A DNA stretch of 25,882 nt, taken from a virus. The notes under the pieces were generated by a model. The model did no database searches and was not told the origin of the DNA. It saw nothing but the letters and a program-made list of their open reading frames with translations. Positions 6,492 through 14,397 of the stretch are shown here, piece by piece. A program made the position numbers and the translations under genes. How positions within the stretch are numbered: the stretch's first letter is position 1; every line of letters starts with the position of its first letter. The DNA lies in IMG/VR virus record IMGVR_UViG_3300042914_000213, positions 1 to 25,882 of that record. The stretch is one strand, 5' to 3'.

Positions 6492-8558
6492 TTATTTGCG
6501 CCTATACTTCTCATAAGCACTACGTCCAGCAGGGCTTAACTCATCTTTTTTTAGAGCAGGAGGAATTACATTGCCTTCCAATATGTCATCAAACTCGCCT
6601 CTATAAGAATAAGTACGAGCATACTCATTAGGCAAATCTTTCATAGCCTTTTCAGAAACATTAATATATTGCTTTAATTGCCTTACTAGCTCATTTTTAT
6701 CCATACCAGCTTTCATCGATGCTTGAATTTTGGAAAGAGCTTCCATTTCCGCAATAGCAACGTTACCGACAGCACCACCAGTAGGTGAGGCAGTACGCAT
6801 TTGCTGCAAAGATGTAACAAAAGACCTTGTAAGCAAGTTTTGCAACAGCTCATTAGCAGCCATTGTTTCTGGATCCAGCACAACACCACCAATAGTTCCA
6901 GATCTTAATGGGGCAGTTCTGCTTGAAAGGGCTTCCAAGTATTTAGGATTATTAAGCAACGCTTTAGCTGAATTTCTTGCATCAACGACATTTCTCAATG
7001 TGTACCGAACTAAAGACTCAGTAGATGGTTGTGCTTGCAACAACTCCTGACGCTTAACCAATGGCAAGACATTCGGTGGCTGATTGATAAGCGCCTTATC
7101 AGATATGCTCTTAGGAACAAACTTAGATTCTGGCGCAGCCTGTGGAGCAGCTTCAGGAGCAGGAGCAACTTGGGCTGACGGAGCGACTCTAGGTGCAGGG
7201 GCAACTCTAGGAGCCGGAGCAACTCTAGGAGCCGGAGCGACTTCAGGAGCAACAACCTGTTGACGAACGCCTCCTCTACCAATGAATTCACCACGACCAG
7301 CAGGAACAGGTGCAGATACACCAAACTCTGCTTGAAGTTTTGTAGCCTCTCTAGCAAGTTCTGCTGTCTTGGCTGCATCAGGAGCATTTTGAAATCTGAT
7401 GATGTCTGCCATTTGGTCAGGCGTAAGTTTCGTCTGATCCATCGTGCCATACTTCATCATTGCGTAAGTGCCTTGCAAGCCCTCAAGGCGCATACCTTTT
7501 GCAGACTCTTGTGCCTGTCTGTAAATGTCTTGTATACCTGTGCGAATCTGATCCATGCCAAGATAGCCAGTTTCAGAAAGCCGCTTCAGAGCAGTAACCT
7601 GACCCTTAAAGTTTGCTGGCACTTCTTTTTCGATAGTGGCCCAATCAAACTGAGCCGTAGACATTTGCTTTAACTGGTCATCAATAGCCTTGATTGATTC
7701 TTCATTGGCTTTTCTTGTGTCTCTGGCTTCTTTTGTTGCAATCCCCATAAGGCTTCTATTTGCATCAAGAAGCATATTCTTTTGGGCAAGCAATTGAGCA
7801 TCTGGGCCTTGTTGTGCAACAGTAGTAACACCGGGCAACGCTGCCTCTGCTTGAGGCTCAACAGCACCAGTCATAAACGGTTGACCACCAAAGCCGGGTA
7901 CAGCTTGGAATGAAGGAACAGCCTGTTGTGGTGTTGGTTCAGCCTCAGTCGTTACTTGAGCAGGTGCTTGATGACGCAGACGCATCTCAACTTCAAGGCG
8001 ATTTGCTTGCTCCATCAACGCATCGCCCATAGGCTTGTACTGAGTGCCAAGCATATAAGCAGCATTAGCCTTAGCCCGTAAACTTTCAGGAGTATTATCA
8101 GCACCTTGTGTACCAGTAAATGCTTTGGAGCGCTCTCTAATAGCGACTTCCTCAGCAAACTTACCCGGATCAATGTCAGCCAATTGCGCTAGGTCAGGAT
8201 ATTTAACTTTCGCATCAGCAATAGATTTCAATCTATCCATTGCTTGTCTCTGAGTAAGTGCTGTACTCTGCAATTGCTGTTGCATCGCAATATTCTTCAG
8301 ACTTTGGTCAAATGCACCACCACCAGCAGCCATACCGCCAGACAATGCAGCCAGAATGTTCTCAGCAGCAGATCGACGAGGCCCGATACGGCTCATGCCC
8401 TGAGCTAGCGCCAAACCAGCACCAAGCAAACCCTGAATATTGGCTCGTGATTGCGTTTGTTGCAGTTGTTCAGGCGTAATCAGCCCAGCGCCAAGTAGAC
8501 CTTGATAGGTTCCGGGTGCTTGACCAAAGATGTTAGGGATGTAATCTGTAATAGCCAT
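6492..8558 (-). CDS. large Gln/Ala-rich internal virion protein with Pro-Ala hinge
   Basis: This 688-residue protein has an N-terminus with glycine-rich hydrophobic runs (GLLGAGLALAQG; ALSGGMAAGGGAF), then long helical Gln/Ala-rich regions. A Pro-Ala linker around residues 430-475 is built from repeated RVAPAP units, and a helical C-terminal domain follows. Length, low cysteine content and location fit a T7 gp15/gp16-like or P22 gp16-like ejection protein. No catalytic motif is recognised. It shares the MAIT start with the downstream gene product at 4768-6483, possibly a shared N-terminal signal. Confidence 0.6.
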   Translation of the reverse strand: MAITDYIPNIFGQAPGTYQGLLGAGLITPEQLQQTQSRANIQGLLGAGLALAQGMSRIGPRRSAAENILAALSGGMAAGGGAFDQSLKNIAMQQQLQSTALTQRQAMDRLKSIADAKVKYPDLAQLADIDPGKFAEEVAIRERSKAFTGTQGADNTPESLRAKANAAYMLGTQYKPMGDALMEQANRLEVEMRLRHQAPAQVTTEAEPTPQQAVPSFQAVPGFGGQPFMTGAVEPQAEAALPGVTTVAQQGPDAQLLAQKNMLLDANRSLMGIATKEARDTRKANEESIKAIDDQLKQMSTAQFDWATIEKEVPANFKGQVTALKRLSETGYLGMDQIRTGIQDIYRQAQESAKGMRLEGLQGTYAMMKYGTMDQTKLTPDQMADIIRFQNAPDAAKTAELAREATKLQAEFGVSAPVPAGRGEFIGRGGVRQQVVAPEVAPAPRVAPAPRVAPAPRVAPSAQVAPAPEAAPQAAPESKFVPKSISDKALINQPPNVLPLVKRQELLQAQPSTESLVRYTLRNVVDARNSAKALLNNPKYLEALSSRTAPLRSGTIGGVVLDPETMAANELLQNLLTRSFVTSLQQMRTASPTGGAVGNVAIAEMEALSKIQASMKAGMDKNELVRQLKQYINVSEKAMKDLPNEYARTYSYRGEFDDILEGNVIPPALKKDELSPAGRSAYEKYRRK
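7180..7251 (-). repeat. four 18-bp tandem repeats encoding RVAPAP-type units
   Basis: Consecutive 18-base units at 7180-7197, 7198-7215, 7216-7233 and 7234-7251 differ by a few bases each; on the plus strand the third reads GGAGCAACTCTAGGAGCC. They encode the Pro-Ala hinge of the 688-residue internal virion protein. Such repeats readily gain or lose units, so copy number may vary among relatives. Confidence 0.85.
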
Positions 8559-8565
8559 ATTTCAC

Positions 8566-9120
8566 CTAGATAAGCGAAACTTGCGGAACATTAGTCTGGA
8601 ATCTCTGCGCCTGCTGAGGCATAGGGTTCCCACGCATCAGGTTAGGATTTGCTTGAGGACGAGGAGGCGCTTGCAAGGCATTTTGAGCGCCCATCAGCGT
8701 CATTTGCGTAAGAACAGGGTTCTCGCCAGTAAACGATTGAAATGCCTTTGGAATCTCAGACACCGTCTGCATAAATGTTGGAGAAGCCGCAGGAGTAGCA
8801 GCAGTTACAATTCCTTGGGCCAATGGAGTGCCAGAAGTCGGAACTGCCGACATACCAGTTACAGGGAAATAAGCAGATCCACCGCCAGCAACACCACTAC
8901 CTGCAACTGGCATATATGCAGAACTACCAGCACCAGCTAGAGCGCTAGTTCCAGCAGGAGCAGCCAATTTAGATCCTGCCAAGGTCTGAGCGCCACCTAA
9001 TACACTCCCGCCAATGCCACCTAAAGCACCGCCAAGCAAAGCGCCTTGCAACGGATTTCTTCTATTTGCGACAGCTCCAATAGCAGAGCCAATAAGTATC
9101 GGAGCAGCAGCAGCACCCAT
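8566..9120 (-). CDS. glycine-zipper internal virion protein
   Basis: The 184 residues open with a hydrophobic Gly/Ala segment (about 5-45, IGSAIGAVANRR, then GALLGGALGGIGGSVLGGA) with GxxxG spacing typical of glycine zippers that insert in membranes. The rest is Ser/Gly/Pro/Ala-rich and ends in a Gln/Pro-rich tail. It overlaps the preceding gene by one base (9120) and is followed after seven bases by the 688-residue protein. Candidate membrane-inserting ejection protein, similar in logic to T7 gp14 (inference). Confidence 0.6.
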   Translation of the reverse strand: MGAAAAPILIGSAIGAVANRRNPLQGALLGGALGGIGGSVLGGAQTLAGSKLAAPAGTSALAGAGSSAYMPVAGSGVAGGGSAYFPVTGMSAVPTSGTPLAQGIVTAATPAASPTFMQTVSEIPKAFQSFTGENPVLTQMTLMGAQNALQAPPRPQANPNLMRGNPMPQQAQRFQTNVPQVSLI

Positions 9121-9824
9121 TATTTACCCCCTTGTGGAGTAGCTGTAGTCTTAGTCTCCAGAGGAGCGCCATAAAAGACATTAGAAGCCTCTTGCAGTCT
9201 TCGCATCGGCAGTTCTTGTGCAGCCAAACGTCCTTGAATATCTTGAAGTCTGTAACCTTCTTCAGCCTGACCTGCTTGCAGGAGTCGCTGAATATCAGCA
9301 TAGTCAGCAGCCGCCATCGTAGGAGCAGCCTGAGCAGCCTCCATTTGACGGGCACGTTCAGCCTCAGCAGATTGGAAAGCCAGTTGACCACCCTGTTCAG
9401 TCATAGCACGGGCAAATACGTCTTGAGCGCGTCCCTCTTGTTCAGCCATAGCTCCAGAACCATAACGGCCCATCGAGGAAGCACGAGACTGTAAGCCCTG
9501 TACGCCCTCTGTAAACTGCTCACGAGCCAGACGGTTAGACTGCTCCAAAGCACCCGCTAGGAATGGATTAACGCCTCGTCCTTGGATCGTAGCTAGTTGC
9601 TCTGCTTGTGCAGCACTCAAGAGAGGAGAACCAGCCTGAGCGCGTTCCGCTGCTCTTTGAATAGCCTGTCGAGAGAATGCCGATTGCTCAGGAGCCAAGG
9701 TAGCAGGAGCCTCTGGCATCCCTTGATAAAGCCGTTGAGCCTCACCCAGAGAGTAAGTAATGTACGGCTTAAACTCCGGGCTTATCTCTGTCTTTGTTTG
9801 TTCAGTTCCGCCACCACCACCCAT
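9120..9824 (-). CDS. Gln/Ala-rich helical internal virion protein
   Basis: This 234-residue protein begins with a Gly run (MGGGGGTEQ) followed by SPEFKPYITYSLGEAQRLYQ, a start seen in many podovirus internal proteins, and then long Ala/Gln/Arg/Glu helices. The frame is open to 9905, but I place the start at 9824: GAGG lies six bases upstream, and the preceding gene's TGA is at 9826-9828, so the longer form would overlap it by about 80 bases. Likely the first of four ejection-type proteins. No enzymatic motif is seen. Confidence 0.7.
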   Translation of the reverse strand: MGGGGGTEQTKTEISPEFKPYITYSLGEAQRLYQGMPEAPATLAPEQSAFSRQAIQRAAERAQAGSPLLSAAQAEQLATIQGRGVNPFLAGALEQSNRLAREQFTEGVQGLQSRASSMGRYGSGAMAEQEGRAQDVFARAMTEQGGQLAFQSAEAERARQMEAAQAAPTMAAADYADIQRLLQAGQAEEGYRLQDIQGRLAAQELPMRRLQEASNVFYGAPLETKTTATPQGGK

Positions 9825-9825
9825 A

Positions 9826-10227
9826 TCACACCTCGCATATCCATTTTCGAGGCCGGAATCCATAAGCCTTAGCCCTACGATTCCAGCCCGGTCTATGACT
9901 AGCAAATGTCAAATATTTAACGTTTGCCTCTCTAGCCATATTTTTTATAAATTGTAAACCTTTTTGCACCACTTGATAATCATTTTCTAACGTCCATGCC
10001 GCCCAAATGTGCAATTCCTCGCCCATTGGTTGCAAAATAAAGAAGCCATAAAAATGGTTATTCTCTAGTATTACCCACAGCATCGCCTTCTGGTTCCAGC
10101 AATCTGTGTATACGTCTTCAGGTATCCAATTCTCAGGGCTTCTGCCCTTGATCTTGTCCAAACCAGCCCGGATACTAGGCCACCATTTGCGGAGATCATC
10201 CACAGGAATATGTTTAAATTCTGTCAT
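9826..10227 (-). CDS. GNAT-fold-like virion-associated protein (T7 gp13-like position)
   Basis: The 133-residue protein has an acetyltransferase-like layout: W-rich N-terminal helix (LRKWWPSIRAGL), central strands (AMLWVILENNHFYGFFILQ, then ELHIWAAW), a helix (VVQKGLQFIKNMAREA) and a closing strand-turn (YLTFASHRPGW, then AKAYGFRP). The A-x-x-x-G-F end resembles GNAT motif B. The acetyl-CoA-binding Q/R-x-x-G-x-G/A is not evident, so catalysis is doubtful. It lies between the jelly-roll protein and the ejection proteins, like T7 gp13. It probably has a virion-assembly role. Confidence 0.6.
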   Translation of the reverse strand: MTEFKHIPVDDLRKWWPSIRAGLDKIKGRSPENWIPEDVYTDCWNQKAMLWVILENNHFYGFFILQPMGEELHIWAAWTLENDYQVVQKGLQFIKNMAREANVKYLTFASHRPGWNRRAKAYGFRPRKWICEV

Positions 10228-11012
10228 CCCACAATTATATAACCGTAGGTCTTATTCGCCGTACTATTAGCCCAATGAGATATAGTTGCTTGTCCTTGTT
10301 GCTGGCTTGAAACATACAGGTTCGTTGTCGCAGCAGGAGCCACATAGCTCATCGTTACAATGGCAGACGGAATTGATGGTCTTGTCGGGCTTGTACTCGT
10401 GTCAAAATGCTCAAGCGAAACACCAATATTAGTCGTTCTCCATATAATCTCAACATAATCACCAGCGTTCATTTCCAGAAAGAAATTCATCGCGGCAATT
10501 AAGTGAGATGGATCGCCAGTGCTTTTCCTAGCTGGCATATGAAACCGGCTATTAGATCCAGCAACATTAGTACCGTTCTTACGGAACCAAACGTCTATAT
10601 CCTGACCATCGTTCGTGGTGTTCTTAAATTGCAAACTAAACTGTATGTTATATATACCGTAGTTTCTGACATTTAGCCGAGAACTGTTGGATAGGTATAT
10701 TCCGTTACTGTAATCTGTTGTGTTATAGGTAATAGCATAGGCTGTTGTGGTATTGGCGGCAGTCTGGTCTGTAGTGTCCTGAAACGCTCCATAAGGCGCT
10801 GAATCTTCTTCTGCCTCATCAGATACCGGAACAAAGAAAATCAGGCTGTCGTAGCCTATACGCTCGTCAAATAGGGTAGTTGTGGTGGCATTGCCGGTTG
10901 CTAAAGTAATTTCGCCAGTATTGTTGGTTTTTCCGTCCATAATCCCACGGACAACCTCAGCAACAGATCGCTGATCTCCTCCAAATGGCGGTAATGTGCG
11001 AAATTGCCTCAT
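10224..11012 (-). CDS. putative jelly-roll virion protein
   Basis: The 262 residues divide into an N-terminal part of about 80 residues, starting MRQFRTLPPFGGDQRSVAEVVRGIMDGK (28 residues, split here as MRQFRTLPPFGG and DQRSVAEVVRGIM), and a beta-rich domain from about 85 to 230. The beta-rich domain has alternating aromatic/Asn/Thr strands (GIYNIQFSLQFKN, DVWFRKNG, FFLEMNAGDYVEIIWRT), as in C1q/TNF-like jelly rolls. Likely a virion surface or neck protein. It overlaps the nozzle gene by four bases (ATGA) and the GNAT-like gene by four. The exact place in the particle is unknown. Confidence 0.55.
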   Translation of the reverse strand: MRQFRTLPPFGGDQRSVAEVVRGIMDGKTNNTGEITLATGNATTTTLFDERIGYDSLIFFVPVSDEAEEDSAPYGAFQDTTDQTAANTTTAYAITYNTTDYSNGIYLSNSSRLNVRNYGIYNIQFSLQFKNTTNDGQDIDVWFRKNGTNVAGSNSRFHMPARKSTGDPSHLIAAMNFFLEMNAGDYVEIIWRTTNIGVSLEHFDTSTSPTRPSIPSAIVTMSYVAPAATTNLYVSSQQQGQATISHWANSTANKTYGYIIVG

Positions 11013-12427
11013 CGATCACCCTGTTTCACAACAGTAAGCTCTAAACCAAAGGCTGTTTCCCAATTAGCACCAGTAGGAGTTAGTCTAAGCCTGTGATATT
11101 CGCCATTACTCCGCAAGCTCACACGGTTTTCAGCGTCTGGGGCCACATCTGCGCTAAATTCCACCTGTTCAGCAAGATTATCTCGGCTAGAAACAGCGAT
11201 TAGACCGCTACCTTTGTCCACAATCGGCCTTGCCAGCGTCACAGTAGACCTACCTACGTCAATATCACCCGTTGTTATGTTGGCAGTCTTGGGCTGACCA
11301 GAGAAAGAAATGATCTTCTGACCAGAAACACCTGCAAACAGCAGTTGTCCACCAGCAAATACACGGGAATCAAGCGGAATATCAAGAGCATCAATGCTTG
11401 AGCTATAGTTATCAACCTGTTCTAACGTTGCAGAAGGCGTTAATACATAAGCAATAGACGTTGCTGTAGTATCGGCATAAGACCATTTATCCAAATCAAT
11501 GGAATACATCAGGAGATTCTTACCGCCAAACGTATTATTAAACTTCCATATTACTAATTTATTAATAGGGTCAACCGTGGCGCTCATTCCTGTCGGGATT
11601 TGATTAGGAATAGCGTTATCAAAGAACCAGCGGTTTACTTTCTCAGTACCTATATTTTTTGTAGATTGCCCATCACAGACGTAAAAACCATCGTCAGCAA
11701 GGAAATAGGTCAAGTTACCGTATTGAGCAATAGAGCCGTTAGAAATACAGCCCAAAGACCTAGAAATAGCGTCAAACTGGAAGAAAAACGGAGAGCCAGC
11801 ATAGCTCATCCGGTAGATAGCTCGTTCCAAGAAGATAAGCCCGTACTCACCACCAGCAATACCAGTAATATCACCGCCATCAGGCAGGATCTGGCTGTCA
11901 GCCTGAGAAGCAGCAGCAGGAGTCCAGTCTGTCTCATCATTAATATCAGACCAGTAAACCTTGCTCGTATCCGTCCCGTCATTCGCAGCCACCACAAAAT
12001 CACGGACAACTGTTACAAACTTTGCAATAGGGGCATCAGAAGACAAATTGGCAAAGCTAGTAGAGGAATTTAACGTCCATGCTTGCAGCTTATCCTGACC
12101 ATTAGCCAGAATCATCTTGGGGCCAAACTGCGTTACATCCCAACCCTCAACAGCCGTGTATCCTGTAGTCGTAGCTGCATCCAGACTAGCATCATTGCTG
12201 TCAAACTTGTAAATCTGAGTTGTACTAGCCGCAAACAATGAGCTTACCCCGCCAAACTTGCCAGCAAAGGTAATCAGCAGGTTTGCCCCGGCAGCATCAG
12301 AATAATCAGCTTCAGACTTTAAAGGAGCATAACCATTAGCAACTGGATAACAGTTTTTAGCATCTGTTACCGCACCCGTAACACCCGGCTGATCTGGCAA
12401 CCACTCACCGAATAGAATCTTTTGCAT
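11009..12427 (-). CDS. tail nozzle / DNA-stabilisation protein (P22 gp10-like)
   Basis: This 472-residue, beta-rich protein starts with FGEWLPDQPG, then TDAKNCYPVANGYAPLKS, a start widely seen in podovirus nozzle proteins. Repeated WD/Kelch-like blades follow (YKFDSNDASL, TDWTPAAASQ, SYAGSPFFFQFDAIS, DDGFYVCDGQS, NRWFFDNAIP). This resembles the P22 gp10-type beta-propeller hub that plugs the tail. It would sit beneath the adaptor and bind the fibres or spikes. It is located after the fibre block and before the ejection genes, and overlaps the next gene by ATGA. Confidence 0.65.
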   Translation of the reverse strand: MQKILFGEWLPDQPGVTGAVTDAKNCYPVANGYAPLKSEADYSDAAGANLLITFAGKFGGVSSLFAASTTQIYKFDSNDASLDAATTTGYTAVEGWDVTQFGPKMILANGQDKLQAWTLNSSTSFANLSSDAPIAKFVTVVRDFVVAANDGTDTSKVYWSDINDETDWTPAAASQADSQILPDGGDITGIAGGEYGLIFLERAIYRMSYAGSPFFFQFDAISRSLGCISNGSIAQYGNLTYFLADDGFYVCDGQSTKNIGTEKVNRWFFDNAIPNQIPTGMSATVDPINKLVIWKFNNTFGGKNLLMYSIDLDKWSYADTTATSIAYVLTPSATLEQVDNYSSSIDALDIPLDSRVFAGGQLLFAGVSGQKIISFSGQPKTANITTGDIDVGRSTVTLARPIVDKGSGLIAVSSRDNLAEQVEFSADVAPDAENRVSLRSNGEYHRLRLTPTGANWETAFGLELTVVKQGDR

Positions 12428-12574
12428 TTATTCCTCTGCCGGTAATGGTTGGTTGCCTTCTTCAAGCCACTTCAGGAAAGCCTGATAGTCGGTGTTCACA
12501 GGATCAAAGGGGATGAATGCGTTGTCGGATAGGCGCACAACTTGATTTTTATCAAATTTAGAAAGTTTGTACAT
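12428..12574 (-). CDS. small tail-assembly-chaperone-like protein
   Basis: This 48-residue ORF starts MYKLSKFDKNQVVRLSDNAF and continues with IPFDPVNTDYQAFLKWLEEG, then NQPLPAEE. The N-x-D-Y-Q-x-F/Y-L-x-W-x-x-x-G-N-x-P core matches small phage tail-fibre assembly chaperones, which help trimerise or attach fibres. I chose ATG 12574 because GGAG lies eight bases upstream. The ATG at 12580, overlapping the previous stop as ATGA, would leave only two bases. It sits directly after the receptor-binding-like gene, as expected for its chaperone. Confidence 0.75.
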   Translation of the reverse strand: MYKLSKFDKNQVVRLSDNAFIPFDPVNTDYQAFLKWLEEGNQPLPAEE

Positions 12575-12576
12575 TT

Positions 12577-13575
12577 TCATAACTCCGATGCCATTGCCGC
12601 AGTGCTTTGCCTACTAAAATTTCCCGTTGCAAGGATATTTACTTGGTAAAAAAACCCGTCAGCAGTAATAAAATGGGTGTTATCAGTATTTGTGTTGGAT
12701 GCACTTATATTCGTAAATGAAATTGTCGGAGAGCCGCGCATTTTGACTTTAAATGCAATATATGAGCCTTGGCCCACATTGGCCCCATTTCCATTGTAGG
12801 ATGTGCCAACACTTACGGCTTGTTGCAAATAGTAGCGCTGACACAACGCCAACATCGTACCCTGCGGCCTGTAATCAAAGCTCGTCGCTGTGCTGCCTTT
12901 TTCTAGTTGGACATTAGATATATCAAGTGTAAAGTTTTGTGCGGCTGTTTCTTCAGTCCATACAAATACCGTAATGTTATTAAATGATGATCCAAGCGTT
13001 CCGGTAAGTGGCACACTAAGTGTTGTCCAAGTATTTGCTGAAGGTGTAATGCTTCCGACAGCTGTTACAGTAGTCGTTGTGCTAATGAAGAATTGACCTT
13101 CCGTGTACGTCGAGTTTGTCCAACTGTTAACAACATCGCTAGTCACAGAATCTGCTGTGCCTGTCCATTCAAGAATGGCGTAACGCACCGCTTGAGAACC
13201 AGAAACGCGCACCTGAAAGTTTAATGTTACAGCCCCACCTCTTAAATCTCTGCAATTTGAACTTTCAATGATTTGAGCTAATCCCATGCGTTGTGCAGAG
13301 GATTGATTTTGTGTTAGCCTAATATTGAATGGAATACCGTCTTGTTGATTTGTCTGTTGCGAAACATTAACAGATGCAGTTTGCGTTAATACATACCAAC
13401 GATCAAAACAATAGACATCGTCTGCAACAGCAGTTGATGCTCCAGAATTCCGCTGGTCAATCCGCATATCACCGTTGATAATGCGGTTCTTAAACCCAAA
13501 TCCTGTCGCAGCAGTAGTCTGAGTGCTGTTATCGTTAAACGTAAAGCCGTTAGTGCCGTTAATGGTAACGCTCAT
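12577..13575 (-). CDS. putative receptor-binding tail protein
   Basis: The 332 residues have a virion-type N-terminus (MSVTINGTNGFTFNDNSTQTT). A carbohydrate-binding-like beta-sandwich follows, opening with KNRIINGDMRIDQRNSG and closing at DISNVQLEKGSTATSFDYRP. That LEKG-x-x-A-T-x-F-x-x-R-P end is characteristic of a widespread phage tail domain. The last 90 residues, after LALCQRYYLQQ, form a short tip. Likely binds host surface sugar. It begins in the TAATG overlap with the S74 spike and is followed by a chaperone-like small gene. Confidence 0.7.
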   Translation of the reverse strand: MSVTINGTNGFTFNDNSTQTTAATGFGFKNRIINGDMRIDQRNSGASTAVADDVYCFDRWYVLTQTASVNVSQQTNQQDGIPFNIRLTQNQSSAQRMGLAQIIESSNCRDLRGGAVTLNFQVRVSGSQAVRYAILEWTGTADSVTSDVVNSWTNSTYTEGQFFISTTTTVTAVGSITPSANTWTTLSVPLTGTLGSSFNNITVFVWTEETAAQNFTLDISNVQLEKGSTATSFDYRPQGTMLALCQRYYLQQAVSVGTSYNGNGANVGQGSYIAFKVKMRGSPTISFTNISASNTNTDNTHFITADGFFYQVNILATGNFSRQSTAAMASEL

Positions 13576-14396
13576 TATTGGGCCTCCAATGCGGCTACTT
13601 TGGCCTGTAGTGTTTCGATCATTTGCTGTTGTTCTTGGATGGCTTTTACAAGGCGGGCTTCAGTTTTGCTCCAGCCGGTAATGGAAAGTATTTTTTCTTC
13701 CGAATCATCAGCAGACACAACGTCTGGGTAAACGGCTTGCATTTCTTGAGCAATGAAACCGACTTGATGACCGCCGCCATAAGACTCAACGTAGTCAAAC
13801 TCAACAGGTCGCAAAGCAAGGATATTTTGCAATTGCGATGGCAAAACTTTTATGTTTTCTTTAACGCGCTGGTCAGAAGTAGAGCCAAATGCTGCTGTGT
13901 TCGCACCGTTAGCGTTGATTTTTCCGCAAGATGTCGCGGTGTTATTAACCTCGAACTTTATGAAAGTTTGCGAGGTCGTTGTGTTGTTGTCGAACTTGGA
14001 GATGATTACAGCGTTGTTTGATACGTCACCTGCGGCAGTCGAACGAAAATATGCAACTCGCCCACCATTAGCTGAAGCAGAATCTTGAACGATGTCCAAC
14101 TTAGCAACTGGCGTTGTGCCAACACCCAAATTACCACTGGAGTCGATACGGGCGCTTTCAACACCGCCCTCAGCAAAAGCTATAGTGTCAGCAGCAGGGA
14201 AGAATATTCCAGTATTCGTATCACCAGTTGTATAAATTGCAGGAGCCGATGCAGATCCAGCAGGAACCTCATTGACAGCACCAGACATATTCATAGTTCC
14301 ATCAACAGCCGGAACAGTAATTGTTTTATCTGATGCTGTATTAGCACCCTGAAGAATTACGCCGCCGCCAGAAGCTGTGTTTAACTTGATTGGCAT
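13575..14396 (-). CDS. tail spike/fibre with C-terminal S74 self-cleaving chaperone
   Basis: This 273-residue protein has beta-repeat sequence over residues 1-170 (ILQGANTASDKTITVP; TTGDTNTGIFFPAADTIAF; IDSSGNLGVGTTP). The last 100 residues are the intramolecular chaperone/peptidase S74: S174-D-Q-R-V-K179 gives the Ser-Lys dyad with the five-residue spacing seen in endosialidases, followed by FDY, GFIAQEMQAVYPDVV and a terminal coiled coil (QEQQQMIETLQAKVAALEAQ). After trimerisation the chaperone is released by cleavage before Ser174, leaving a 173-residue mature stalk. No enzymatic (sialidase or lyase) domain fits in the short mature part, so it is probably a structural or adhesive fibre. 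Confidence 0.88.
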   Translation of the reverse strand: MPIKLNTASGGGVILQGANTASDKTITVPAVDGTMNMSGAVNEVPAGSASAPAIYTTGDTNTGIFFPAADTIAFAEGGVESARIDSSGNLGVGTTPVAKLDIVQDSASANGGRVAYFRSTAAGDVSNNAVIISKFDNNTTTSQTFIKFEVNNTATSCGKINANGANTAAFGSTSDQRVKENIKVLPSQLQNILALRPVEFDYVESYGGGHQVGFIAQEMQAVYPDVVSADDSEEKILSITGWSKTEARLVKAIQEQQQMIETLQAKVAALEAQ

Positions 14397-14397
14397 C

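Noticed and set aside
7010-7673. Open frames on both strands overlapping the Pro-Ala-rich part of the 688-residue protein
   Set aside because: They are low-complexity Leu- or Arg-rich translations of the repeat region, with no ribosome site or domain.
9825-9905. Longer N-terminus for the Gln/Ala-rich internal protein
   Set aside because: It would overlap the GNAT-like gene almost entirely over this stretch. The ATG at 9824 has a GAGG at six bases and begins the family-like MGGGGG.
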